The notes beneath the pieces were generated by a model, which was not told where the DNA came from, did no database searches, and saw only the letters and a list, made by a program, of their open reading frames with translations. Below are positions 10,599 through 20,060 of a stretch of DNA of 64,000 nucleotides, piece after piece (position 1 is the first letter of the stretch; the number at the start of each line of letters is the position of its first letter). The DNA comes from Falsirhodobacter halotolerans. Lineage in GTDB: Bacteria > Pseudomonadota > Alphaproteobacteria > Rhodobacterales > Rhodobacteraceae. The position numbers and the translations under genes were made by a program. The DNA is taken from the NCBI RefSeq assembly GCF_022899245.1, contig NZ_JALJAZ010000001.1:1957001-2021000 (forward strand). The letters run 5' to 3'.

Positions 10599-11723
10599 TC
10601 ACTCCGCGTTCGCTTCCGCCCGGCTTTTCCCGGCCACGTCCTGCGCCAGCGTCGCCGCCATGAACTTGTCCAGATCGCCGTCCAGCACGCCCTGCGTGTC
10701 CGATGTCTCCACGCTGGTCCGCAGGTCCTTCACCATCTGGTAGGGCTGAAGGACGTAAGAGCGGATCTGGTTGCCCCAGCCCGCGTCGCCCTTCGCGTCG
10801 TGTTGGGCGTTGATCGCGGCGTTGCGGCGGTCCAGTTCCTGTTGATACAAGCGCGACTTCAGCGCGGCCATACAGTTGGCGCGGTTCTGGTGCTGCGACT
10901 TCTCGGAGCTTGTCACCACGATGCCCGTCGGAATGTGGGTGATCCGCACGGCGGAATCGGTGGTGTTGACGTGCTGCCCACCCGCGCCGGACGAGCGATA
11001 GGTGTCGATGCGGATGTCGCGGTCGGGAATGTCGATCTCGATATTGTCGTCCACCACCGGATAGACCCAGACCGACGAAAACGACGTGTGCCGCCGTGCC
11101 GCGGAATCATAGGGGGAGATGCGCACCAGACGGTGCACGCCCGATTCCGATTTCAGCCAGCCATAGGCGTTCGGCCCGGAAATCTTGTAGGAAACGGACT
11201 TGATCCCCGCCTCCTCGCCCTCGGACATGGACTGGGTTTCGACCTTGTAGCCCTTCTTTTCGGCCCAGCGGACATACATCCGCGCCAGCATCGACGCCCA
11301 GTCGCAGCTTTCGGTGCCGCCCGCGCCCGCATTGACCTCCAAAAATGTGTCGTTGCCGTCCGCCTCGCCGTCCAACAGCGCCTCAAGCTCTTTCGCCTGG
11401 GCCAGGGTGACCAGATCGCGAATGGCCTGCTCGGCCTCCTCCACGATGTCCTGATCGCCCTCGGCCTCGCCCAGCTCGATCAGTTCGACATTGTCGCGCA
11501 AACCCGCGTCGATCAGGTCGAAGGTGGAGATCTGGTCCATCAGCGCCTGCCGGTCGCGCATCAGCTTCTGCGCTTTGGCCGGGTCGTTCCAGATGTCGCC
11601 CGCCTCGATCATGGCGTTGAACTCCTCCAGCCGGTGACTGGCGGTTTCACGGTCCATGCGCTGCGCCAGAAGCTCCAGCGATTTGCGGATCGTCTCGACG
11701 TGGTTCTGGATTTCAGTGCGCAT
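10599..11723 (-). CDS. prfB: Peptide chain release factor 2
   Basis: Recognises UGA and UAA stop codons and triggers peptide release. It is 374 residues with the catalytic GGQ in SGAGGQHVNTTDSAVRITH. The stop-recognition tripeptide reads SPY (VRISPYDSAARRHTSF) where E. coli has SPF. The frame is continuous from the ATG at 11721-11723, so the autoregulatory +1 frameshift at an early UGA known from many bacteria is absent here. The upstream extension of the open frame into the mrcA intergenic region is not coding. It follows mrcA after 73 bases that contain a GC hairpin. Confidence 0.95.
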   Translation of the reverse strand: MRTEIQNHVETIRKSLELLAQRMDRETASHRLEEFNAMIEAGDIWNDPAKAQKLMRDRQALMDQISTFDLIDAGLRDNVELIELGEAEGDQDIVEEAEQAIRDLVTLAQAKELEALLDGEADGNDTFLEVNAGAGGTESCDWASMLARMYVRWAEKKGYKVETQSMSEGEEAGIKSVSYKISGPNAYGWLKSESGVHRLVRISPYDSAARRHTSFSSVWVYPVVDDNIEIDIPDRDIRIDTYRSSGAGGQHVNTTDSAVRITHIPTGIVVTSSEKSQHQNRANCMAALKSRLYQQELDRRNAAINAQHDAKGDAGWGNQIRSYVLQPYQMVKDLRTSVETSDTQGVLDGDLDKFMAATLAQDVAGKSRAEANAE

Positions 11724-11761
11724 GGGTGTCCTCGGCAGGTGTGGGGTCGTCTTATCCGCTT

Positions 11762-11786
11762 GCCCCCCGCGCTTCAAGCGGGGGGC
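11762..11786 (-). terminator. Possible terminator or attenuator hairpin between mrcA and prfB
   Basis: A perfect nine-base stem (GCCCCCCGC with GCGGGGGGC) and a seven-base loop lie 11 bases past the mrcA stop. No T-run follows, so it may act as a weak or Rho-assisted stop, or as an RNA-stability element, rather than a standard intrinsic terminator. Confidence 0.4.
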
Positions 11787-11796
11787 GGCGGGAGTG

Positions 11797-14310
11797 TCAG
11801 TAGAGCCCCCCAGAGCTGAGCGTGCCAAAGCCCGCATTCTCACGCGGGATGACCCGCCGTTCGCCGGTGGAGGTGGTGACCGCCTGACTGTCTTCGGTTT
11901 CGCCCGGCGCGAACATGGGCAGGTTTTCCCCCATGACGAAGCCGCCATCTACCGCGTTGCCGAATTGCGGCTCGATTCCATCGCGGAAATATTCCGAGAT
12001 GACGTTCGGACCCGATGCGCTGTCCGGCAGGCGCGCGCCCGAGAACCGGTCGATCTTCATGAAATATCCGCCCGGCGGCACCTTGAAATCCGTCCCGCCA
12101 AAGCGCGCCACGGCCTTTTCCATGAACTCCTGGAACACCGGCACGCACAGGGTTCCGCCGAAGGCCGACCGGCCCAGCGAACGCGGCTGGTCATACCCGA
12201 TATAGCAGCCCGCCACGATGTTGGAGGTGTAGCCGATGAACCACACGTCCTTGGCGTCGTTCGTCGTCCCCGTCTTGCCCGCCACGGGCACGGGCAGATG
12301 CACGCCGCTGCCCGATCCGCGCTGCACCACGCCCTGCATCATGGAGGTGAGCTGATAGGCGGTGATCGGGTCCATGATCTGGTCGTTGTTGGCCTGAATC
12401 TCCGGGGCCTGCCCGCCGGGCAGCGTGGCCGATCCGCAGTTCGTGCAGGTGCGCTGATCATGACGATAGACCGTCCGCCCGAAGCGGTCCTGCACCCGGT
12501 CCACCAGCGTCGGTTCCACCCGCTGCCCGCCATTGGCGAACATGGCATAGGCCGACACCATCTTCATCAGCGTCGTTTCCTGCGCGCCCAGCGCGTTGGC
12601 CAGGAATTGCCGCATGGGGGCATAGACGCCGAACCGTTCGGCATATTGCGCCACGGTGTCCATGCCGATTTCCTGCGCCAGACGCACGGTCATCAGGTTG
12701 CGCGACTGTTCGATCCCCACGCGCATCGGCGTCGGCCCGTAATAGCGCCCGGAGGCGTTCTGCGGCGTCCAGAGGCCCTGAGGGGTGTTCACCTCGATCG
12801 GGGCGTCAACGATGATCGTGGCGGGCGTCATGCCCCGATCCAGCGCGGCGGCATAGATGAACGGCTTGAACGACGACCCCGGCTGACGCTGCGCCTGCGT
12901 CGCCCGGTTGAAGCTGCTGTCCTGATAGGAGAAGCCGCCCTGCATCGCCAGAACGCGGCCCGAATTCACGTCCATCGCCATGAACCCGCCCTGCACCTCG
13001 GGCACCTGACGCAGGGACCACGCGTCCCCGCTTTCGCGCACCAGCACCACGTCGCCCACCGCCACCAGATCGGAGGCCTCGTCGGCGCGGGGGCCAAGGC
13101 TGCCATTGGCCGTCAGCTTGCGCGCCCAGGTCACGTCGCTGGCGGGAACGGTGCCCGTGCCCTCCACGTCCTCGATGCCCAGCGTCGCGGTCGCCCCGGC
13201 CTCCAGCACCACCGCCGGGTGCCAACCCGGAATGTCGCGCGGAACGGCGGCGGCGGACAGGGCGGGACGCCAGTCGTCCTCGGATCCCAGCACCTCGGGG
13301 GGCAGGGTCACGCGGCTGCCGCGCCACACGCCTTTGGAACGGTCAAGCTTCTCCAACCCTTCGCGCAGGGCGGCGGCGGCGTCGGCCTGCAATTCGGGGT
13401 CCACCGTGGCGCGGACCGAAAGGCCGCCGCCGAAGAACTGCTGTTCGCCGAAATCCCGCGACAACTGGCGCCGGATCTCGTCCGAGAAATAGCTGCGGGG
13501 GGGCAGCGCCTCGCGGTAGGGTTCGTAATCGCCCGTCTGGACCGACCGCAGCGGTTCGGCCAGCGACGCCTCCATCTGCGCATCATCGATATAGCCGTTC
13601 TGGCGCATTTCGCGCAGGACGTAATCGCGCCGCTGGGTCAGGCGTTCCCCGTTGGTGGCGGGGTTGTAGCGGCTGGGCGCCTGCGGCATCGACGCAAGAA
13701 CCGCGGCCTCGGCCGGGTCCAGATCGCTCAGGCTCTTGTTGAAATAGGTCTGCGCCGCCGCTGCCACGCCATAGGAGTTCTGGCCCAGGAAAATCTCGTT
13801 CATATAGAGTTCCAGAACCTTGTCCTTGGACAACGAACTGTTCAGCCGTGTGGCCAGGATGATTTCCTTGATCTTGCGTTCCGCCGTGCGGTCCGAGGAC
13901 AGAAGGAAGTTCTTGGCCACCTGCTGGGTGATGGTGGATGCGCCGCGCACGGTGGCGCCGCGCGTCTGCACCGCCTCCACGATGGCCGCCGTGATGCCGC
14001 GCGGGTCATAGCCCTGGTGGGTATAGAAGTTCTTGTCCTCGGCCGAGATGAAGGCGTTCTTCACCAGATCGGGGATTTCCTCCACCGGGACGAAGATGCG
14101 GCGTTCATGGGCAAACTCGTCGATCACCTGCCCTTCGCCGTTATAGATGCGGCTGATCGTGGGCGGCGTGTATTGCGCCAGACTGTCATGGCTTGGCAGA
14201 TCGCGCGAATACATCCAGAAGACCGCGCCCAGAACCAGGGCCCCGAACACGATCCCAAGGGTGATCGCCGTGAAGATGGCCCCGAGAACGGAGCCGATGA
14301 ACCTGAACAC
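11797..14310 (-). CDS. mrcA: Penicillin-binding protein 1A (bifunctional transglycosylase/transpeptidase)
   Basis: An 837-residue class A PBP that polymerises and cross-links peptidoglycan in the periplasm. An N-terminal membrane anchor covers about residues 5-33. The GT51 domain follows with SAEDKNFYTHQGYDPRG and GASTITQQVAKNFLL. An OB-like insert comes next, then the transpeptidase domain with the nucleophile motif SSFK (QPGSSFKPFIY), SRN and KTGT (AGKTGTTNDAKD). All catalytic motifs are intact and the length is normal. Translation starts at a GTG (14308-14310) preceded by GGGGGCAGGGTA. amiC lies just upstream in the same direction, so wall synthesis and septal hydrolysis genes are adjacent. 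Confidence 0.96.
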   Translation of the reverse strand: MFRFIGSVLGAIFTAITLGIVFGALVLGAVFWMYSRDLPSHDSLAQYTPPTISRIYNGEGQVIDEFAHERRIFVPVEEIPDLVKNAFISAEDKNFYTHQGYDPRGITAAIVEAVQTRGATVRGASTITQQVAKNFLLSSDRTAERKIKEIILATRLNSSLSKDKVLELYMNEIFLGQNSYGVAAAAQTYFNKSLSDLDPAEAAVLASMPQAPSRYNPATNGERLTQRRDYVLREMRQNGYIDDAQMEASLAEPLRSVQTGDYEPYREALPPRSYFSDEIRRQLSRDFGEQQFFGGGLSVRATVDPELQADAAAALREGLEKLDRSKGVWRGSRVTLPPEVLGSEDDWRPALSAAAVPRDIPGWHPAVVLEAGATATLGIEDVEGTGTVPASDVTWARKLTANGSLGPRADEASDLVAVGDVVLVRESGDAWSLRQVPEVQGGFMAMDVNSGRVLAMQGGFSYQDSSFNRATQAQRQPGSSFKPFIYAAALDRGMTPATIIVDAPIEVNTPQGLWTPQNASGRYYGPTPMRVGIEQSRNLMTVRLAQEIGMDTVAQYAERFGVYAPMRQFLANALGAQETTLMKMVSAYAMFANGGQRVEPTLVDRVQDRFGRTVYRHDQRTCTNCGSATLPGGQAPEIQANNDQIMDPITAYQLTSMMQGVVQRGSGSGVHLPVPVAGKTGTTNDAKDVWFIGYTSNIVAGCYIGYDQPRSLGRSAFGGTLCVPVFQEFMEKAVARFGGTDFKVPPGGYFMKIDRFSGARLPDSASGPNVISEYFRDGIEPQFGNAVDGGFVMGENLPMFAPGETEDSQAVTTSTGERRVIPRENAGFGTLSSGGLY

Positions 14311-14409
14311 TACCCTGCCCCCGCACCTGTGCTGGGCGGTATATACTCCGCGTGGGGGCGAAGGTCAAAACGACAGGTGCGGCGGTAACGCGATCTTATG
14401 GGGGCCCCC

Positions 14410-15588
14410 TCAGGGGGCGACGATGAACCGAAGCTCGCCATCCTGCGCGGCCCAGGCCTTCAGCGCGTCGCGGATCGCCTGCGCCATGCGCAGACGCCAG
14501 GCCTGCGTGGTCATCAGCGCCATGTCGCGGGACGAGGACATGAACCCCAGTTCCAGCAGCACCGACGGCATGTCGGGGGATTTCAACACCGCGAAATCCG
14601 CCGCCTGCCGCGGGCGGGTGTGCATACGGATGTCCTGCCCCTTGATCGCCCGTTCCAGCGTCCAGGCCAGACGTTCGGTGCGCGGGGTGGTATCGGTGCG
14701 GGTCATGTCCATCAGCACGCGGGCCAGCGCATCGTCCTGCCCACCCAGATCGACGCCCGCCAGAATGTCGTCGCGGTCGTGCATCGCGGCCAGCACTTCG
14801 GCCGCGCGGTCGGTCGCGTTCGGGGAAAAGGTGTAGATGGTGGCCCCCGACGCCTCGCCCGAACGGATGGCGTCGGCATGGATCGACAGAAACACCCCCG
14901 CCCCCGCTTGACGCGCGCGGGTCAGCCGCGCCTCAAGCGACACGAACTCGTCGCTGTCGCGCGTCAGGGCCACGCGGAACGTGCCGTCGGCCACCAGCAC
15001 CGCCTGCAGCTCCCGCGCGAATTGCAGGGTCAGCGCCTTTTCGGCATAGCCCTGATAGCGGGCGCCGGGGTCGATCCCGCCATGGCCGGGGTCCAGCATC
15101 ACCGTCAACGGCCCGCGCCCCTGCGCCGGTGCGGGGGCGGGTGGTTCGGGCAGGGTCCATTCGGGCGGCTCGGGGCGGGCCGCCTCGGCGCGGAAGGCGG
15201 CCTCGTCGGTCTTTTCCAGCGCGATGGTCACGGTGGCCCCGTTCCCCGTCGCCATGTCGGCGCGGGTGATCGCGAAGGGACCGTTCAGCCCCACCACCAG
15301 CCGCGACCAGCCGGGGCGAAGCGAGCCGGAGGTGACCGAGGTCACCCGCCGCCCATGCGTCCACTCGGCCTCCCCCAGATCGGCGCCGCGAAAATCGACG
15401 ATCAGGCGCGGGGGATCGTCCATCAGCCGCGCGCGCCACGGCACGGGGGCCGAAAGCTTCAGCACCGCTTCCACCCCGCCCAGCCACGGCGTGCGGATGG
15501 CCGACCCTTCGGGGTCAAGCCGCGCCCCCTCCTGCGCCACCGCCGCCACGGCCAAGGCCAGCCACAGGGCCAACGCACGCCAGATCAT
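14410..15588 (-). CDS. amiC: N-acetylmuramoyl-L-alanine amidase, AmiC type
   Basis: A 392-residue periplasmic zinc amidase that removes peptide stems from glycan strands during cell separation. From the ATG at 15588 it begins MIWRALALWLALAVAAVAQ, a clear signal peptide. An AMIN domain (about residues 30-140) is joined by a proline-rich linker to the Amidase_3 domain. That domain has MLDPGHGGIDPGA, SIHADA and the glutamate-bearing LLELGFMSS. Its start overlaps the stop of the upstream aminotransferase as ATGA, so the two are coupled although functionally unlike. Confidence 0.95.
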   Translation of the reverse strand: MIWRALALWLALAVAAVAQEGARLDPEGSAIRTPWLGGVEAVLKLSAPVPWRARLMDDPPRLIVDFRGADLGEAEWTHGRRVTSVTSGSLRPGWSRLVVGLNGPFAITRADMATGNGATVTIALEKTDEAAFRAEAARPEPPEWTLPEPPAPAPAQGRGPLTVMLDPGHGGIDPGARYQGYAEKALTLQFARELQAVLVADGTFRVALTRDSDEFVSLEARLTRARQAGAGVFLSIHADAIRSGEASGATIYTFSPNATDRAAEVLAAMHDRDDILAGVDLGGQDDALARVLMDMTRTDTTPRTERLAWTLERAIKGQDIRMHTRPRQAADFAVLKSPDMPSVLLELGFMSSSRDMALMTTQAWRLRMAQAIRDALKAWAAQDGELRFIVAP

Positions 15589-16730
15589 GCCCGCCCCGCC
15601 ATGAACGTCACAAGCCGGTCCAGCCCTTCCTCGATATCCGCCGTGGCGCGGGCATAGGAGAAGCGCAGCCATTGCCCCCCGCGCACCGGGTCGAAATCAT
15701 GGCCCGGCGTGACCGCCACCCCCGCCTGATGCAGGATGTCCTGCGCCAGCATACGGCTGTCAGGCGTCAGGTCGGACACGTCGGCATAGATATAGAAGGC
15801 CCCATCGGGCGGCGCGATTTTCGTGAACCCCGCCTGCGGCAGGCGTTCCAGCATCAGGGCGCGGTTGCGGGCATAGACGGCGCGGTTGGCCTCCAGCTCC
15901 TCCCCCGCCTCAAGCGCGGCCAGCGCGGCCACCTGACTGGCATGGGGCGGGCAGATGAACAGGTTCTGCGCCAGACGCTCCACCCGGCGGACATGATCCT
16001 CGGGCACGACCATCCAGCCGATGCGCCAGCCGGTCATGGAAAAATACTTGGAAAACGAATTGATCACATAGGCGCGGTCCGAGATTTCCAGCGCCGATAC
16101 CGCACGGGGGCCGTAATGCAGCCCGTGATAGATCTCGTCCGAGATGAAGGTTATGTCGCGCCCCGCCGCATGGTCCATCAGCGCGGCCATCGCGGCACGG
16201 TCCAGCATCGTGCCCGACGGGTTGCCGGGCGATGCCACGATCAGCCCCGCCAGATCCGGCACCGCCGCCAGATCCTCCGGCACGGGCTGCAGACGGTTCT
16301 CCACCCGCGCGGGGATGCCCACGGGCGTCACGCTCAGCGCGCGCAGGATCTGGCGATAGGAGGGATAGCCCGGCTCGCCCAGCGCCACACGGTCGCCCGC
16401 ATCGAAAAGCGCGGTGAAGGCCAGAAGGAACGCCCCGGACGACCCCGAGGTCACGATCACCCGCGCCGGGTCCATATCCACGCCATACCAGCGGGCATAA
16501 AGCGCCGCGATCCCCGCCCGCAACTCCGGCAGGCCCAGCGCCAGCGTATAGCCCAGGGGCCGGTCCATCGCCGCCGTCAGCGCCGCCCGCGCGGCGGCGG
16601 GGGCGGGCGTTCCGGGCTGGCCCACCTCCATATGGATGATACGGCGGCCTTGCGCCTCCAGCGTGGCGGCGGCATCCATCACGTCCATGACAAGGAACGG
16701 ATCGACCCCGCCCCGGTTTGAAACGCGCAT
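15585..16730 (-). CDS. Class I/II PLP-dependent aminotransferase
   Basis: A 381-residue fold-type I aminotransferase. The PLP lysine lies in INSFSKYFSMTGWRIGW. The substrate-binding N-terminal pattern MEVGQPGTPAP and the PLP-site SPGNPSG and SDEIYHG are present, as is the terminal arginine segment LRFSYARA. These features place it with aspartate/alanine-type transaminases, but the exact amino acid cannot be read. The open frame continues upstream to 16829; I choose the ATG at 16728-16730, where the family sequence begins (MRVSNRGGVDPF). It is convergent with nothing and diverges from the DsbA-like gene. Confidence 0.9.
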   Translation of the reverse strand: MRVSNRGGVDPFLVMDVMDAAATLEAQGRRIIHMEVGQPGTPAPAAARAALTAAMDRPLGYTLALGLPELRAGIAALYARWYGVDMDPARVIVTSGSSGAFLLAFTALFDAGDRVALGEPGYPSYRQILRALSVTPVGIPARVENRLQPVPEDLAAVPDLAGLIVASPGNPSGTMLDRAAMAALMDHAAGRDITFISDEIYHGLHYGPRAVSALEISDRAYVINSFSKYFSMTGWRIGWMVVPEDHVRRVERLAQNLFICPPHASQVAALAALEAGEELEANRAVYARNRALMLERLPQAGFTKIAPPDGAFYIYADVSDLTPDSRMLAQDILHQAGVAVTPGHDFDPVRGGQWLRFSYARATADIEEGLDRLVTFMAGRA

Positions 16731-16843
16731 CTTTGCCCCCACATATGGCCCACACCCTTCTGTCGGGCACATGGTCGCAGAGGTCAACACTTGCCATCCC
16801 GCCGCGCAGCGTGTTCCCTGCCGCCGCAAACATGGAGTCGCCG

Positions 16844-17578
16844 ATGAAACGCCTTGCCCTTGCGGCTGCCCTTGCCGCCCTTGCCCTGCCCGCCGCGGCG
16901 CAGGACATGACGAATGCCGAACGCCAGGTGCTGCGCAAGGAAGTGCGCGATTACCTGCTGGAAAACCCCGAAGTGCTGATGGAGGCGATTCAGATACTGG
17001 ACGAACGCCAGCAGCAACAGCAGGTCGGCGCGGACGAGGCGTTGATCGCCGCCAATGCCGACGCGCTCTTCTCCTCCCCCGCCGATTGGGTGGGCGGCAA
17101 CGTGGATGGCGACGTGACGGTGGTGGAGTTCATGGATTACCGTTGCGGCTATTGCCGGCAGGCCTTTGCCGAGACGGAGCAGCTTGTTGCGCAGGACGGC
17201 AACATCCGCTTCGTGCTGAAGGAACTGCCGATCCTGGGCGAACAGTCGGTCATGGCCTCGCGCTTTGCGCTGGCCGCGAAGGCGATCGGCGGGGATGATG
17301 CCTACAAAAAGGCGCATGACGCGTTCTTCACCCTGCGGGGGGAGGTGAACGACGCCACCCTGACCCGGCTGGCGGGCGATCTGGGGCTGGATGCGGCCGA
17401 GGTGAAGGCCCGCATGAACGCCGACGACATCACGCAGATCATCGCCGACAACCACGCGTTGGCGCAGAAGATGCAGATCCAGGGCACGCCGACCTTCGTC
17501 GTGGGGGACACGTTGCTGCGCGGCTACGTGCCCGGTCCGCAGATGGCGCAGATCGTGCGCAGCGAACGCGAGGGGTAA
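16844..17578 (+). CDS. DsbA-family periplasmic thiol-disulfide oxidoreductase (ScsC/Com1-like)
   Basis: A 244-residue exported thioredoxin-fold protein. The ATG at 16844 has GGAG six bases upstream and gives a clean signal peptide (KRLALAAALAALALPAAAQ). A charged helical segment (about residues 22-60, ending in a run of five glutamines) resembles the N-terminal oligomerisation helix of ScsC-like proteins. The active site is CGYC in FMDYRCGYCRQAF, and the cis-proline region is QGTPTFVVGD. It probably shuffles or reduces disulfides rather than acting as a plain oxidase, but that is inference from the helix. Its 3' end faces ispG. Confidence 0.9.
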   Translation: MKRLALAAALAALALPAAAQDMTNAERQVLRKEVRDYLLENPEVLMEAIQILDERQQQQQVGADEALIAANADALFSSPADWVGGNVDGDVTVVEFMDYRCGYCRQAFAETEQLVAQDGNIRFVLKELPILGEQSVMASRFALAAKAIGGDDAYKKAHDAFFTLRGEVNDATLTRLAGDLGLDAAEVKARMNADDITQIIADNHALAQKMQIQGTPTFVVGDTLLRGYVPGPQMAQIVRSEREG

Positions 17579-17585
17579 GATGGGG

Positions 17586-17606
17586 GGCGGCGGTTATTCC
17601 GCCGCC
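17586..17606. terminator. Possible shared hairpin between convergent dsbA-like and ispG genes
   Basis: The inverted repeat GGCGGCGG / CCGCCGCC with loop TTATT spans the short gap between the two convergent stop codons and includes the ispG stop. It has no T-run on either side, so intrinsic termination is uncertain. Confidence 0.35.
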
Positions 17607-18730
17607 ACATCCTCGGCCGCGGCCTTCTCGGCCTCGATCTGCGCGGCCTTGGCCTCCACCTGCTCCACGATGTGGTCGATCATCTGATCGTTCGACAGCT
17701 TGTGGCTTTGCTTGCCCGCCAGATAGACCATGCCGCTGCCCGCCCCGCCGCCGGTGAAGCCGATATCGGTCATCAGCGCCTCGCCCGGGCCGTTCACCAC
17801 GCAGCCGATGATCGACAGGCTCATGGATGTGGTCACATGGGCCAGACGTTCCTCCAGCGTGGACACGGTCTTGATCACGTCGAACCCCTGCCGCGCGCAG
17901 GAGGGGCAGGAGATGATCGTGACACCGCGGTGGCGCAGGCCCAGCGATTTCAGGATTTCATACCCGATCTTCACCTCCTCCACCGGATCGGCGGAGAGGG
18001 AGACGCGGATCGTGTCGCCGATCCCCATCCACAACAGGTTGCCCAGACCGATGGCGGATTTCACCGTGCCGGAAACCAGCCCCCCGGCCTCGGTGATGCC
18101 AAGATGGATCGGGGCATCCGTCGCCTCGGCCAGCGCCTGATAGGCGGCGGCGGCCAGGAACACGTCCGACGCCTTCACCGAAATCTTGAATTCGTGGAAA
18201 TCGTTGTCCTGCAGGATCTTGATGTGATCCATGCCGGATTCGACCATCGCCTCCGGGCACGGCTCGCCGTATTTCTCCAGAAGGTGGCGTTCCAGCGACC
18301 CGGCATTCACCCCGATGCGAATGGAACAGTTGTGATCGCGGGCGGCCTTGATGACCTCCTTCACCCGCGCCTCGTCCCCGATATTGCCGGGGTTGATCCG
18401 CAGGCAGGCCGCGCCCGCCGCCGCCGATTCGATCGCGCGTTTGTAATGGAAGTGGATGTCGGCGACCAAGGGTACCGGACTTTCGGCCACGATCTCCTTC
18501 AACGCGCGGGACGATTCCTCGTCCGGGACGGAGACGCGGACGATATCCGCCCCCGCCGCCGCCGCCGCCTGAATCTGGGCGATGGTGCCGCGGACGTCGG
18601 TGGTCAGCGTGTTGGTCATGGTCTGGACCGAGATCGGGGCATCGCCCCCCACGGCCACATTGCCCACCATGATCTGCCGGGATTTCCGGCGATAGATATT
18701 TCGCCACGGACGGACGTGGTTCAGCGACAT
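17594..18730 (-). CDS. ispG: 4-hydroxy-3-methylbut-2-en-1-yl diphosphate synthase
   Basis: Penultimate enzyme of the methylerythritol phosphate route to isoprenoids; a [4Fe-4S] enzyme converting MEcPP to HMBPP. The cluster cysteines are in [12 protein letters not shown] and [13 protein letters not shown]. The N-terminal TIM-barrel signature is [16 protein letters not shown] start at the ATG at 18728-18730 ([12 protein letters not shown]), which has CGGAG upstream; an ATG eight codons earlier has no clear ribosome site. Product length is 378 residues plus a short charged alanine/glutamate tail typical of alphaproteobacteria. It lies 65 bases downstream of the RodZ-like gene, in the same direction. 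Confidence 0.96.
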   Translation of the reverse strand: MSLNHVRPWRNIYRRKSRQIMVGNVAVGGDAPISVQTMTNTLTTDVRGTIAQIQAAAAAGADIVRVSVPDEESSRALKEIVAESPVPLVADIHFHYKRAIESAAAGAACLRINPGNIGDEARVKEVIKAARDHNCSIRIGVNAGSLERHLLEKYGEPCPEAMVESGMDHIKILQDNDFHEFKISVKASDVFLAAAAYQALAEATDAPIHLGITEAGGLVSGTVKSAIGLGNLLWMGIGDTIRVSLSADPVEEVKIGYEILKSLGLRHRGVTIISCPSCARQGFDVIKTVSTLEERLAHVTTSMSLSIIGCVVNGPGEALMTDIGFTGGGAGSGMVYLAGKQSHKLSNDQMIDHIVEQVEAKAAQIEAEKAAAEDVAAE

Positions 18731-18795
18731 GGGGGAAAACTCCGCTTTGGCCATGCGCCGAACATAGGTGGCGCGGGGCCGTTCGGCAACCGCCC

Positions 18796-19953
18796 CTATT
18801 GCGCGGCGTCGGCGGTCAGGATCTTCTGCAGATCGGCATCCTGCGTCGCGTCCGCGGCGGCATAGGTTTCGGTCAGCGCCTGCGGCGTCAGGCTGACATT
18901 CTTGACCACCGACGCCCCGGCAGCGGCGGGGCCATAGGTCTGCCCGTTCACCGCGAAATAGACCGAGCCGGAATTGCCCGCGCGCAGCCGCGCCGGTTCT
19001 TCCATCTGCGGCACCTCATACCGTTCGCCGGCCCCGAGGATCTTTTCGAACAGCACCGTGCCGTCGGCCGATTGCACGCGCACCCAGGACGGGCGCACCG
19101 CCAGGATTTCCACGGCCGGGGCCTGCGCCGCGACCACCTGCGGGGCGGCGGCGTCGGGCTGTTCGGGGCCGAACACCTCGCCCGCCTCGGCCGTCTGAAC
19201 CGCACCTGCACGGGGGTCGATCGTGCCGATGGGCCCGTCGCGCGGCACAAGAACCGGCACATCCAGCGCCTGATCCTGCGGGCGATAGAGGCGCGCCATC
19301 AGATCATCGGACCGCAGGCCGGCTTCGGTCGCCGGTTGCACGGGATCGTCGGCACGGCGCCCCATGCCCGCCAGCGGATCCATGTCCGCCACGACATCGG
19401 GCGATTGGGTCACGGGGGCCAGCTGCACCTGCTGGATCTGCTTCAGAACCGACCAGCCGCCGAAACCGATGCCGCCGATCAGCATGGCCACGACCAGGAT
19501 CGACGCCACGGCCCGCAGATCGATCTGCGCGGCAAGGCTTTGCCCGCGCGGCAGGAATTTCGGATGCGGATCGGCCAGCGGATCGCGCGCGACCCCGGCC
19601 CGGACGGGAACCGGACGCTTGGGCGATCCGGTCGCCATGCCGTGATGCAGCGTGAAATTGGCCTCGACGCAGAACTTCTCATAGGCCCATTCCGGGTCCA
19701 TCCCCAGATACCGGGAATAGGACCGGATATAGCCTGCGATGAACCCCTGGCTTTCGAACGCCGTAAGGTCGCAATTCTCGATCGCGGCGATATAGGTGGC
19801 CTTGATCCGAAGCTCGCGCTGGACGTCCAGAAGGGATTTTCCCAGCGTCGCCCGTTCGCCGCGCATGATGTCGCCAAGACGCAACTCGAAGTCGTCAAAC
19901 CCCTTGGGTTTGCCGTCCGTCGCCGTCGAAGGGGATGTCCTCCGCCAGATCAT
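18796..19953 (-). CDS. RodZ-like helix-turn-helix membrane protein (DUF4115)
   Basis: A 385-residue protein. A cytoplasmic HTH_25 domain comes first ([20 protein letters not shown] then [19 protein letters not shown]), followed by a proline/basic linker. A single membrane helix near residues 160-182 ([18 protein letters not shown]) leads to a long periplasmic part ending in a DUF4115 beta domain ([19 protein letters not shown]). This is the RodZ layout; RodZ links MreB filaments to the wall elongation machinery. The start could be the TTG at 19959 or the ATG at 19953. I use the ATG because related proteins begin MI-R. It precedes ispG in tandem, a pairing also common in gammaproteobacteria. 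Confidence 0.88.
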   Translation of the reverse strand: MIWRRTSPSTATDGKPKGFDDFELRLGDIMRGERATLGKSLLDVQRELRIKATYIAAIENCDLTAFESQGFIAGYIRSYSRYLGMDPEWAYEKFCVEANFTLHHGMATGSPKRPVPVRAGVARDPLADPHPKFLPRGQSLAAQIDLRAVASILVVAMLIGGIGFGGWSVLKQIQQVQLAPVTQSPDVVADMDPLAGMGRRADDPVQPATEAGLRSDDLMARLYRPQDQALDVPVLVPRDGPIGTIDPRAGAVQTAEAGEVFGPEQPDAAAPQVVAAQAPAVEILAVRPSWVRVQSADGTVLFEKILGAGERYEVPQMEEPARLRAGNSGSVYFAVNGQTYGPAAAGASVVKNVSLTPQALTETYAAADATQDADLQKILTADAAQ

Positions 19954-20060
19954 GCTCAATTCTGCCCTGCCCCGGATATGCCCGAGCCTTGTCCCGACTC
20001 GAGCCGCTTGATACTTCGATCACCTATCACAGACCAGAGAGCATTGCATCCGGCAATTCG

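Noticed and set aside
14395-14425. CCCCCTGAGGGGG palindrome at the amiC stop as a terminator.
   Set aside because: Very short stem around the stop codon and no T-run, so not supported as an intrinsic terminator.
20006-20025. TTGAT...ATCA sequence resembling an FNR box.
   Set aside because: The half-sites are six bases apart rather than four, and it lies downstream of hemA, not in its promoter.
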